This document shows positions 44,397 through 51,844 of a stretch of DNA of 51,844 nt, piece after piece. The DNA lies in NCBI GenBank assembly GCA_002689325.1, contig NZFP01000044.1, positions 1-51,844 of the forward strand, given 5' to 3'. A program made the position numbers and the translations under genes. The notes under the pieces are model-generated. The model ran no database searches. It saw nothing but the letters and a program-made list of their open reading frames with translations, and was not told where the DNA came from. Each line of letters opens with the position of its first letter. The stretch's first letter is position 1. Source of the DNA: Rickettsiales bacterium. Its GTDB lineage: Bacteria > Pseudomonadota > Alphaproteobacteria > Methylaequorales > Methylaequoraceae.

Positions 44397-46183
44397 GATT
44401 TATCCAATACGTCAATTTCTTTACCAACAAAATTAGAGAAGTTACTGTCAATAATTTTTTGGGCAAAATTCTTAGTTTTATCGTTAAGTTCATCTATTAA
44501 ATTACTAATTTTGTCTTTATTATCACTCTTTAATTCAATTTTCATTAAATTTATAATTTTGTTTATTTCCTTAGATTCTTTTGATGTACATAATTCATTC
44601 ATCATAGGTTTAACATTATTGATTTCATTTATTAATTTTGTAGCTTTAATTTTAGTTTCAATCAATAATCTTAAGTCAATATCTTTTTTCGCATTCTGTA
44701 TACTAGACGACACTAACTCTCTCATTTCTTGAATAGAAAGCTGATCATTAGTTTTTACAACAAGATTATTTTCTTTTCCAGAAGACTCATCAATCGCTGA
44801 CACAAATAAAATACCATCTACATCTAAAGAAAATCTAACTTTTATTCTTGGAATTCCAGCAGGTTTTGGTTCTAACCCAGATAGAACAAATTCGTCAAGC
44901 ATGTTATTTTCAGAAGTCACCTCTCTCTCACCTTGCAAAATTTTAATTTTTATCGAAGTCTGTCCATTTTCATTAGTTGTAAAAATTTGTTCTCTTATTG
45001 CAGGTATAGGTGAATTTCTTGGAATAATTTTTTCCATCAATCCACCCATTGTCTCAATACCAAGGGATAAAGGCGTTACATCTAAAAGAAGGTTCTTGGA
45101 ACCATTTAATAATTCGTAACCATGCATTGCTGCCCCACAAGAAACGACTAGATCTGGGTCTAACTCAGAGAAAATTTTAATGTTAAATTTTTTAACCAAC
45201 TTGTTTTTTATAGTTTCAAGTCTTGTAGATCCACCTACTAAAATAAAACCATCAACAGAAGAAATATTTACTTTACATTCATTCAATAAGTTTTCTACAA
45301 TGGAAATTGTTTTGTCTATCACTTTTTCAATGGATTGATTTAGAAGATTTGATTCAATGTTAATCTTTTTTTCTTCATCTCCAATTTTAATTGATTCTAA
45401 AACATTTTTTTTATTTAAAAGATTTTCTTTAATTGATTGACACTTTTTAATAATTTTTACTTTTAAGTCATCATTGACCTCATTTAAATTAACTAAAAAA
45501 TATTTTTTTAATATACTTTTTGTAAAAAGAATATCCAGGTCATCGCCTCCAAGTTTTGCATCTCCACCAGATCCTAATACCCTAAAAACCCCTTCCTTAA
45601 GTTCCAAGAGTGAAACATCAAAGGTTCCTCCTCCTAAATCATAAACTAAAAAAAGGCCTCTTTTTTTTTTTTGTAAACCATATGCAAAAGCTGCTGCAGT
45701 TGGTTCATTAATTAATCGTCTTACATTAAAGCCAGCTAAGAAAGCAGCTCTCATAATTCCTGAACGTGCTTTTTCATCAAAGTATGCAGGAACAGTTAGA
45801 ACACAATCGTCAATATTTTGTTTTAAATAATCTTGAGAAATGTTCTTTATATATGAAAAAATTTCCTTTGAAATATCAATAGCTGTTTTTTTAATTGAGC
45901 CTTTATCAAAAATAATTTGGTCTGGATTATCTGTAAAGAATCTTTTTACTGAGAAAATTATTTCCGAAATAGATTTATTTTTTATTTGATTTCCAATAAA
46001 AACTTTTTGATTTTCAAACAAAACTGTTGAAGGAATTAATTTTTTTTTTGAATCCTCGATATAAATTATTCTTTCATTTATTTTTACCGAGCAGACAGAA
46101 TTTGTTGTTCCAAAATCAATGCCTAAACATGGTATATTTGATGACTTTTTATTATCCTGTTCGTTAATATTTACTAAATTCAT
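44393..46183 (-). CDS. hscA: Fe-S chaperone HscA (Hsp70 family)
   Basis: The 596-residue protein has the Hsp70 ATPase domain ([47 protein letters not shown]) and a substrate domain ending with a variable helical tail. It is slightly shorter than E. coli HscA. It binds the LPPVK motif of IscU, which is present in the IscU here, to release clusters. It follows hscB by 7 bases. Confidence 0.94.
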   Translation of the reverse strand: MNLVNINEQDNKKSSNIPCLGIDFGTTNSVCSVKINERIIYIEDSKKKLIPSTVLFENQKVFIGNQIKNKSISEIIFSVKRFFTDNPDQIIFDKGSIKKTAIDISKEIFSYIKNISQDYLKQNIDDCVLTVPAYFDEKARSGIMRAAFLAGFNVRRLINEPTAAAFAYGLQKKKRGLFLVYDLGGGTFDVSLLELKEGVFRVLGSGGDAKLGGDDLDILFTKSILKKYFLVNLNEVNDDLKVKIIKKCQSIKENLLNKKNVLESIKIGDEEKKINIESNLLNQSIEKVIDKTISIVENLLNECKVNISSVDGFILVGGSTRLETIKNKLVKKFNIKIFSELDPDLVVSCGAAMHGYELLNGSKNLLLDVTPLSLGIETMGGLMEKIIPRNSPIPAIREQIFTTNENGQTSIKIKILQGEREVTSENNMLDEFVLSGLEPKPAGIPRIKVRFSLDVDGILFVSAIDESSGKENNLVVKTNDQLSIQEMRELVSSSIQNAKKDIDLRLLIETKIKATKLINEINNVKPMMNELCTSKESKEINKIINLMKIELKSDNKDKISNLIDELNDKTKNFAQKIIDSNFSNFVGKEIDVLDKS

Positions 46184-46190
46184 GATTTAT

Positions 46191-46763
46191 TTACTTTAAA
46201 TTTCCATTAATTTTTTGAAGGTAAGAAAGTTTTATACAAGATTTGTGAACGTCTTTATATTTTTTTTCATTAAATAATTGAGAAACCTTTTTAATTTCTT
46301 TTTCAATTTTATCCATAAGTTGAGATTTAATTTTATTTTTTTCACTTTCACTTTCTACCGACATTGATTTATTTTGCAACTCCATGATTTCTTCTAATAC
46401 TGAAACATCTTGAAAAGATTCATTTTCACTAATTTGATAACCAAAAATTTCTAGTAAAGCTTTAATTCTGCTAACATCATCACATAAAACCTTAAAAGCA
46501 TTATTAACTAGGGAAGTATGAATATTCGAGAAGTCTTTTTCTTCTTGAGAAGCATTTATAAATTTATCTGGATGTAAGAGTATCTGAAGCTCAAGATATT
46601 TCTTCTCAAGATTTTTTTCATCAACCTCAAATTTTTTGTCAATTGAAAAAATATCGAAGGGATTTAACTCAAAAGGTTTTTGTAAAACTCCGCATGCATT
46701 GCAAACAAAATCTTTGTAGCCTATTTTTTTATCACAACTCCAACAATTTTTTGATGACGTCAT
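46191..46763 (-). CDS. hscB: Fe-S co-chaperone HscB with N-terminal tetracysteine motif
   Basis: The 190-residue J-protein has the HPD motif at 64-66 (LLHPDKF) and the C-terminal three-helix IscU-binding domain. Unlike E. coli HscB it starts with a zinc-ribbon-like CxxC-x10-CxxC (C7, C10, C21, C24), followed by VLQKPFELNPFDIFSI. This resembles human HSCB. It sits between iscA and hscA in the usual order and would deliver IscU to HscA. Confidence 0.93.
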   Translation of the reverse strand: MTSSKNCWSCDKKIGYKDFVCNACGVLQKPFELNPFDIFSIDKKFEVDEKNLEKKYLELQILLHPDKFINASQEEKDFSNIHTSLVNNAFKVLCDDVSRIKALLEIFGYQISENESFQDVSVLEEIMELQNKSMSVESESEKNKIKSQLMDKIEKEIKKVSQLFNEKKYKDVHKSCIKLSYLQKINGNLK

Positions 46764-46771
46764 TACTATGG

Positions 46772-47095
46772 CTAAACGTGAAAAGATTCACCACAACCAC
46801 ACCTACCCTTTTCATTAGGGTTTACAAATTTAAAACCTGACTCAAGTTCACCTTCTACATAATCCATTTGAGTACCAATTAGGAATAAAGAGGATTTGGG
46901 ATCAACAAAGATTTTTATATCATCAAACTCAAGAACCTCATCATTAGTATCAACATTATCAACATATTCAAGAGTATAGGATAGTCCTGAACAACCCTTT
47001 GTGTTAATACCTAATTTGATCCCATATGGCAGGTTTGACCTTGAGGTCATCATTTTTTTAATTTGATTAACAGCGCTGTGGGTAACGGTAATCAT
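46772..47095 (-). CDS. iscA: Fe-S carrier IscA
   Basis: The 107-residue A-type carrier has C35 (GCSGL), C99 and C101 (RCGCGESF), the same positions as E. coli IscA. It carries clusters or iron to targets. Its start overlaps the iscU stop by 4 bases. Confidence 0.95.
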   Translation of the reverse strand: MITVTHSAVNQIKKMMTSRSNLPYGIKLGINTKGCSGLSYTLEYVDNVDTNDEVLEFDDIKIFVDPKSSLFLIGTQMDYVEGELESGFKFVNPNEKGRCGCGESFHV

Positions 47096-47475
47096 TTTTT
47101 ATTTTTGTCTTTATAATCAGCAATAGCAGCCTTAATTGCATCTTCTGCTAAGACTGAACAATGAATTTTTACCGGAGGCAAAGCGAGGTGATTTGCAATT
47201 TCTGTATTTTTGATCTCAGATGCTTGATCAATTTTTTTTCCTTTAACCCATTCTGTAATCAAGGAACTCGATGCTATTGCCGACCCACATCCAAAAGTCT
47301 TAAACTTTGCGTCCTCAATGACTCCTGAATCATTTACTTTAATTTGAAGTTTCATTACATCTCCACAAGCTGGGGCTCCAACCAAACCTGTTCCAACCTC
47401 TTTGGACTCTTTGTCCATAGACCCTACATTTCTCGGGTTCTCATAATGGTCAATTAATTTTTTACTATACGCCAT
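47092..47475 (-). CDS. iscU: Fe-S scaffold IscU
   Basis: The 127-residue scaffold has C37 with D39 (APACGDV), C63 (FGCGSA) and C106 in the LPPVKIHCS stretch, where LPPVK is the HscA-recognition motif. All cluster ligands match E. coli IscU. It is preceded by a clear AGGAAA ribosome site 22 bases after iscS. Confidence 0.97.
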   Translation of the reverse strand: MAYSKKLIDHYENPRNVGSMDKESKEVGTGLVGAPACGDVMKLQIKVNDSGVIEDAKFKTFGCGSAIASSSLITEWVKGKKIDQASEIKNTEIANHLALPPVKIHCSVLAEDAIKAAIADYKDKNKK

Positions 47476-47497
47476 GATTTTTCCTTTCTTCAGTTTG

Positions 47498-48718
47498 TTA
47501 ATGACTCGCCCATTTTATTTTACTTATATCAACTCCTTCTTGTGCCATCTCCCATAATGGACTGAGTGACCTAAGTCTCTTAACCTCGCTCACAATCTGT
47601 TTAACAGCAGAATCTACATCCTTTTCAGTTGTGAATCTCCCAAGACCAATTCTTAAGCTTGTGTGAGCAAGTTCTTCTTCAACACCTAGAGCTTTAAGCA
47701 CATAGGATGGTTCTAAAGAAGCCGATGTACATGCAGAACCAGATGAAACTGCAAGATTTTTTATACCCATCATGAGTGATTCACCTTCTATATAAGCAAA
47801 GCTTAAATTAAGATTACCTGGAACTCTGTGAATTGCAGAACCATTTAGGTAAATATCAGAACAGGAATTTCTAATTCCGTTAAGTAGCCTGTCTTTTAAT
47901 TTTGTAATTTTTTCGTTCTCTTTTTTCATTTCTTTAGAATAGATATCGCACGCTTCACCTAGACCTACACATAAAGCTGGTGACAAGGTTCCGGACCTCA
48001 TTCCTCTTTCTTGTCCTCCTCCGCTCATGATAGCTGAAATTCTTACTCTTGGCTTTCTTCTAATGTAAAGAGCACCAACACCCTTAGGTGCATAAATTTT
48101 ATGACCTGAAATACTCATTAAATCTAAATTCATCTCTTCTACATTCAGATCAATTTTTCCAATGGCTTGAGCACAATCAGAGTGAAAAAAGACTTCTTTA
48201 TCTCTACAAATTTTTCCAATTTGTTTCAAGGGTTGAATAACACCAATCTCATTATGAACACCCATAATTGAGACCATTAGAGTTTTTTCAGTAATGTGAC
48301 TTTCAAGTTCATTAAGATCAATTAAACCATCAGACTTAACAGGAAGATAAGTAATTTTAAAATCTTTTTTTTCTGATAAATATCTACAAGACTCTAAAAC
48401 ACATTTATGTTCGGTAACACAAGTAATGATATGATTCTTTTTATCTCCATAAAACTCTGCAAGACCTTTAATTGCTAGATTGTTGGATTCGGTAGCTCCA
48501 GACGTAAAGATTATTTCTTTAGGGTTAGCACCTATTATTTTTGCAACGTTTTCTCTAGCCATTTCTACAGCTTCCTCGGCAAACCATCCGTACGAGTGGT
48601 TTCTAGAATGTGGGTTACCGTATATATCTGAAAAATACGGTAGCATCTTTTCGAGAACTCTTGGATCTACCGGTGTAGTAGCCTGATAGTCAAAATATAT
48701 GTTATTTATGTTCTTCAT
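47498..48718 (-). CDS. iscS: Cysteine desulfurase IscS
   Basis: The 406-residue PLP enzyme removes sulfur from cysteine. K207 in [10 protein letters not shown] holds PLP and C330 in [14 protein letters not shown] is the persulfide residue, positions close to E. coli K206 and C328. The extended Cys loop marks group I (IscS) and not SufS. It feeds IscU and, through this operon, MnmA. Confidence 0.97.
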   Translation of the reverse strand: MKNINNIYFDYQATTPVDPRVLEKMLPYFSDIYGNPHSRNHSYGWFAEEAVEMARENVAKIIGANPKEIIFTSGATESNNLAIKGLAEFYGDKKNHIITCVTEHKCVLESCRYLSEKKDFKITYLPVKSDGLIDLNELESHITEKTLMVSIMGVHNEIGVIQPLKQIGKICRDKEVFFHSDCAQAIGKIDLNVEEMNLDLMSISGHKIYAPKGVGALYIRRKPRVRISAIMSGGGQERGMRSGTLSPALCVGLGEACDIYSKEMKKENEKITKLKDRLLNGIRNSCSDIYLNGSAIHRVPGNLNLSFAYIEGESLMMGIKNLAVSSGSACTSASLEPSYVLKALGVEEELAHTSLRIGLGRFTTEKDVDSAVKQIVSEVKRLRSLSPLWEMAQEGVDISKIKWASH

Positions 48719-48765
48719 ATGTCAATATTTATTACTTAATCCTAAATATTCAATTTATATTTAAA

Positions 48766-49245
48766 TTATCTAATACAATCTCCTTCATTATTGCTATTAT
48801 AACTTTGTTCGAAATTTAAAATTGACTCATAACTATTATTTCTAACATCATCAATTGATACTGAACTTAAGAAAAAGAAAATATGATTTGATAAGTTACT
48901 CCAAAGGTTATGAGTTAAGCATTTAGTTTTTCTTTTACTTGGAATACAGCCATAATCAACACCATTACATCCCATAATTTTTAAATCTTCGTCAATGGCT
49001 TTTATCACGTCATAAATCTTGATGATATCAGGGTTTTTTGCAAATGTATAACCACCAGACGGCCCTCTTACACTTTTTACTATGCCACTTTTTTTCAGAG
49101 AAATAAAAATCTGCTCTAAAAAAGGTAAGGATATATTTTGCCTAGATGATATATCCGACAAACTTACTGGTTTATTTGCAACCGAATTAATTGCTATATC
49201 AACTAGTGACATTACTGCAAATCTTCCTTTTGATGTTAATTTCAT
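48766..49245 (-). CDS. iscR: Rrf2-family Fe-S regulator IscR
   Basis: The 159-residue protein has an N-terminal winged helix (MKLTSKGRFAVMSLVDIA, SLSDISSRQNISLPFLEQI) and cluster ligands C93, C100, C109 and H112 (C-x6-C-x8-C-x2-H), close to the E. coli C92/C98/C104/H107 set. It represses its own operon when loaded with [2Fe-2S]. Only 11 bases separate it from cysE upstream, so the shared promoter lies before cysE, where a strong IscR site exists. Confidence 0.95.
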   Translation of the reverse strand: MKLTSKGRFAVMSLVDIAINSVANKPVSLSDISSRQNISLPFLEQIFISLKKSGIVKSVRGPSGGYTFAKNPDIIKIYDVIKAIDEDLKIMGCNGVDYGCIPSKRKTKCLTHNLWSNLSNHIFFFLSSVSIDDVRNNSYESILNFEQSYNSNNEGDCIR

Positions 49246-49256
49246 ACTTTAAAACT

Positions 49257-50006
49257 CTATTTGTTCTTATTTTTTTTTATTTTTTTATCAGTTTGTATTT
49301 TTTCATTTCGAAAAGGAACACTACTAATTTTAGATTCAATTAAATTAATTTTCTCATTAAGTAAATGTAATTCATTAAACATTGCTAAAATACTTTTTTT
49401 GTTGGGGTCATCAATTTTACCTTCACTTACACCATAGGCTTCAAAGGACTCTTTTTGTTGAGGCGATTCAACTTTTCTAGCAGGTATACCTACATATGTA
49501 TGACTTTCTGGTACGTTTTTTAAAACAACAGCATTTGTACCAATTCTTGAGTTGTTACCAATAAATATTGGACCTAAGATTTGAGCACCAGAACCAATTA
49601 TAACATTATTTCCTATTGTAGGATGTCTTTTAACATTCCTTTGTAAATCTGAATTTATAGAGGGAGCCAGTCCCCCCAAAGTAGCTTGTTGATAGATGGT
49701 GACGTTTTTTCCAATTACAGAAGTTTCTCCTATAACCAAACCTGATCCATGATCTATAAAAAAACCCTCATCAATAATAACTGCAGGGTGTATTTCAATT
49801 GATGTAAAAACTCTAGAAACGTTAGCGATGAATCGAGAGAGAAGTTTTAATTTTATTTTCCAAAGAAAATGACAAACCCTATGAAATAAAATTGCATGAA
49901 AGCCGGAGTATGTTAATATAATCTCTAAGTAAGATCTTGCGGCAGGATCTCTTTTTTTTGCAGCATGTAAATCGGACTTAATTAGTTTAAAAATATTTTT
50001 TGACAT
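49257..50006 (-). CDS. cysE: Serine O-acetyltransferase
   Basis: The 249-residue left-handed beta-helix acetyltransferase makes O-acetylserine for CysK. It has RDPAARSYLEI, the hexapeptide repeats IHPAVIIDEGFFIDHG, VIGETSVIGKN, GNNVIIGSGAQILGPI and VVLKNVPESHTYVGIPARKV. The C-terminal tail is charged and lacks the classical terminal Ile that docks in CysK. It is the first gene of the cysE-iscR-iscSUA transcript, directly behind an IscR-type operator. Confidence 0.94.
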   Translation of the reverse strand: MSKNIFKLIKSDLHAAKKRDPAARSYLEIILTYSGFHAILFHRVCHFLWKIKLKLLSRFIANVSRVFTSIEIHPAVIIDEGFFIDHGSGLVIGETSVIGKNVTIYQQATLGGLAPSINSDLQRNVKRHPTIGNNVIIGSGAQILGPIFIGNNSRIGTNAVVLKNVPESHTYVGIPARKVESPQQKESFEAYGVSEGKIDDPNKKSILAMFNELHLLNEKINLIESKISSVPFRNEKIQTDKKIKKNKNK

Positions 50007-50033
50007 TTTTGTAAAATTATAATATACAATTCA

Positions 50034-50062
50034 TAAATAATATATCCTACTAAATTAGTCAA
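50034..50062 (-). promoter_or_regulatory. Putative cysE-isc promoter
   Basis: On the minus strand TTGACT (50062-50057), lying inside the IscR-like site, is followed after 17 bases by TATTTA (50039-50034), a plausible sigma-70 pair. Start would be near 50027, about 20 bases before the cysE ATG. Confidence 0.5.
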
Positions 50063-50066
50063 GTAT
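50042..50066. promoter_or_regulatory. Type-1 IscR operator
   Basis: The 25-base element has half sites ATATCCTACT and AGTCAAGTAT around AAATT. Against the E. coli type-1 consensus ATASYYGACTRWWWYAGTCRRSTAT it matches 23 of 25 positions on either strand. It overlaps the -35 of the cysE-isc promoter, as in the E. coli iscR promoter, and ends 2 bases before the ATG of the divergent hydrolase. Confidence 0.8.
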
Positions 50067-50068
50067 AA

Positions 50069-50707
50069 ATGCCATCAATTTTATTAAATGGTCCGTCTGG
50101 TCGTCTTGAAGGACATTACACGCACAATACAAAACCTCAATCACCCACAGCTTTAATTTTGCATGCCCACCCTGGTCATGGAGGTAATATGAATAACCCT
50201 TTATCCCTTAAATTACATAAATTTTTCTCTGATTTAGGATTTTCAACACTTAGATTTAACTTCAGGGGAGTGGGCAAATCTGATGGTGAACATGATGGAA
50301 GTGAGGGAGAACTTGCAGATTCAGCTATTGCATTAGATTGGCTGCAAAATCAAAATCAAGATTCACAGGAATACTGGATTTGTGGTATCTCTTTTGGTGC
50401 ATGGGTTGGGATGCAATTATTGATGAGAAGACCTGAAATTTTAAAATTTGTTTTGGTAAGCCCTCCCGTCGGAAAATATGACTTTAACTTTTTAGCCCCC
50501 TGTCCAGCGTCAGGTATTATAATTCATGCTGATAAGGACCCATTAGTTGAGGTGAATTTAATAAAAGATGTTGTGAAAAGATTAAATCAGCAAAAGACAA
50601 TTGATGTAAAACAAGATGTAATTAAATCTTCCGACCATTTTTTTAATAGTCATGAAAATAAAGTAATAGAAAAAGTTAAGAAATACTATGATTCTTCACA
50701 AAACTAA
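50069..50707 (+). CDS. Alpha/beta hydrolase
   Basis: The 212-residue hydrolase has HAHPGHGGNMNNP (oxyanion region), NFRGVGKSDGEHDG, the nucleophile S108 in GISFGAW, an acidic residue in HADKDPLVE and a late SSDHFF with the catalytic His. This is the typical short dienelactone-hydrolase-like family (COG2945) common in proteobacteria; substrate unknown. The IscR operator just in front may control it. A short stem (GGAATAT/ATATTCC, 50708-50723) lies at its stop. Confidence 0.85.
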   Translation: MPSILLNGPSGRLEGHYTHNTKPQSPTALILHAHPGHGGNMNNPLSLKLHKFFSDLGFSTLRFNFRGVGKSDGEHDGSEGELADSAIALDWLQNQNQDSQEYWICGISFGAWVGMQLLMRRPEILKFVLVSPPVGKYDFNFLAPCPASGIIIHADKDPLVEVNLIKDVVKRLNQQKTIDVKQDVIKSSDHFFNSHENKVIEKVKKYYDSSQN

Positions 50708-51819
50708 GGAATATAGATATTCCCACAAACATTTTTTTTTGAACATCCTGTGGTTTTAGGAAAAGCAGAAGGAAGTTTTTTTAAAGTTCTTATTGAAATA
50801 TATGCAAAAGCTGCAGATTCCACAAATGATGAATCAAAACCTAATTGATCAGAGATAAATATCTTGTCATTAATCAGCAAACTTTTAATATCTGACATCA
50901 GTAAAGAGTTGTTGACCCCTCCTCCTGAAAAAACCCAAGAATCAATTTTAAAATTTATTGACATTTTAATCATCGAAATCAATTTTGCTGAAAAAAATGT
51001 AAGAGTTCTTAGGACATCATAAGTTGAATATGTTTTATAATTTCTTGAATTTATAAAATTAAAATCTTGTGTATCAAATGATTTTGGAAATTTTTTTAAA
51101 AAATTTTTTTTTTTTAACCATAAATTAATTAATTCAAATTGAATTTTTCCTTTTTTTGCAATTTTTCCACCAAAATCATAGCTTTTGTTAAAATTTTTAT
51201 AACAAAAGTTGTCAATTAGTATATTGCCAGGACCAATATCAGAGGCGAAAAACTTTTTTTTTCCATTTAATAATGTAAAATTTGATATTCCTCCAATATT
51301 AACGACAATTATATTTTTTTTTTTTTTTGAAAAAATTGCTCTATGAAAAATTGGAACAAGTGGTGCTCCTTCACCACCTAATAAAATATCACTTTTACGA
51401 AAATCATAAATTACTGGTTTATTGAATTCTTTAGAAATTAATTCTGCATTACCCAATTGTATTGATTTTCCTTTTTTAGGGTTATGTATAACAGTGTTTC
51501 CATGAATTCCGATGATGTCTATTTTATTAATTTCGGCTTTTGACGATAAAAAAAATAAATTTAATTTTTTTAATACATATCTACTAAAATCTTCATTTAA
51601 ATTTTTGAAAATTTCATTTTCTTTATTGCTTTTTTTTAATTGTTTAAGTTCATTAATAGCGTTTAAAATTTTTATTTTTAATTTATGGTTAAATTTGTAA
51701 TACTTATTTTGAATGATTTTTATTTTTTCTTTACCATCGGATTTTATTAAAGAAAAATCTAAACCATCAGTTGATGTACCACTCATTACACCTAATGCAT
51801 AAAATTCTTTTCTTTTCAT
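50704..51819 (-). CDS. anmK: Anhydro-N-acetylmuramic acid kinase
   Basis: The 371-residue kinase recycles anhydro-MurNAc from cell-wall turnover to MurNAc-6-phosphate. It has GVMSGTSTDGLD at 10-21, GIHGNTVIHNP, NIGGISNFTLL, ASDIGPGNILID and SGGGVNNSLLM with the C-terminal ESAAFAYIS. The start at 51819 lies 25 bases from the window end, so the promoter is only partly visible. It overlaps the hydrolase stop by 4 bases, convergently. Confidence 0.94.
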   Translation of the reverse strand: MKRKEFYALGVMSGTSTDGLDFSLIKSDGKEKIKIIQNKYYKFNHKLKIKILNAINELKQLKKSNKENEIFKNLNEDFSRYVLKKLNLFFLSSKAEINKIDIIGIHGNTVIHNPKKGKSIQLGNAELISKEFNKPVIYDFRKSDILLGGEGAPLVPIFHRAIFSKKKKNIIVVNIGGISNFTLLNGKKKFFASDIGPGNILIDNFCYKNFNKSYDFGGKIAKKGKIQFELINLWLKKKNFLKKFPKSFDTQDFNFINSRNYKTYSTYDVLRTLTFFSAKLISMIKMSINFKIDSWVFSGGGVNNSLLMSDIKSLLINDKIFISDQLGFDSSFVESAAFAYISIRTLKKLPSAFPKTTGCSKKNVCGNIYIP

Positions 51820-51844
51820 TATTTAGTATTATAACCTCAGTATA

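Noticed and set aside
50708-50740. GGAATAT/ATATTCC stem as terminator of the hydrolase gene
   Set aside because: The loop is only two bases and the T run begins 8 bases after the stem, so it is not a convincing terminator.
1-51844. CRISPR array or toxin-antitoxin module
   Set aside because: No regularly spaced repeats were seen; the small HTH gene at 32526 has no toxin-like partner.

Overview
The window looks like chromosome of an AT-rich (roughly 30% G+C by eye), streamlined, free-living marine-type alphaproteobacterium, perhaps of a SAR11-like or neighbouring lineage. This rests on the base composition, very short intergenic gaps, many ATGA/GTGA overlaps, and families typical of Alphaproteobacteria: an NDUFS4-type complex I subunit, MxaD-like SRPBCC protein, HpnN-like RND exporter, Rickettsia 17-kDa-antigen-like lipoproteins and EgtB/EgtD. 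I cannot fix the lineage from sequence alone. No rRNA, CRISPR array, insertion sequence or prophage is visible.

Layout. 1-200: tRNA-Cys (cut by the window edge) and tRNA-Asn. 201-3643: surface-polysaccharide type genes (SDR epimerase, GT2) and a two-gene ABC-2 exporter. 3777-8328: sulfur amino-acid genes cysK-sseA-metC, an NDUFS4-like protein, an unknown protein and an exported methyltransferase-like protein. 8329-12629: a nucleic-acid block with a nucleosidase-like protein overlapping a spore-photoproduct-lyase-like radical SAM protein, then a PD-(D/E)XK-like protein overlapping a T4-type ATP-dependent DNA ligase. 12642-17352: cell-envelope genes (17-kDa-like lipoprotein, HpnN-like exporter) and an MxaD-like/beta-propeller pair. 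17354-22191: carbon operon tkt-pgk-fba-rpe without gap. 22188-26194: RND efflux pair. 26199-29014: a solitary FhcA-type amidohydrolase divergent from folE-hisI. 29086-32789: aldehyde dehydrogenase, acetate symporter pair and a small HTH protein. 32791-37188: GT2, yaaA, three small exported proteins, a membrane protein and an alpha-1,2-fucosyltransferase broken at an A10 tract. 37251-38908: cytochrome c and PQQ sugar dehydrogenase. 39142-39218: tRNA-Met. 39394-42718: ergothioneine operon egtB-egtD-egtE-like. 42711-50006: cysE-iscRSUA-hscBA-fdx-iscX-mnmA. 50069-51819: alpha/beta hydrolase and anmK.

How it fits together. Sulfur is the dominant theme. CysE and CysK make cysteine; IscS takes its sulfur for Fe-S clusters and, with MnmA, for tRNA thiolation; EgtB/EgtD and a PLP lyase would make ergothioneine; SseA and MetC handle other sulfur compounds. 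The divergent promoter ahead of cysE carries a 23/25 match to a type-1 IscR operator, so cysteine supply and Fe-S assembly may be one regulon. A second theme is periplasmic PQQ-type oxidation and possible C1 metabolism (MxaD-like protein, beta-propeller, PQQ dehydrogenase plus cytochrome c, FhcA), but the pieces are scattered and the core methanol dehydrogenase is not in the window.

The observations most worth following are the IscR operator, the nucleosidase/photoproduct-lyase pair, the A10-interrupted fucosyltransferase, the solitary FhcA, the nuclease/T4-type ligase pair, and the propeller gene whose signal peptide sits upstream in another frame across poly-T tracts.
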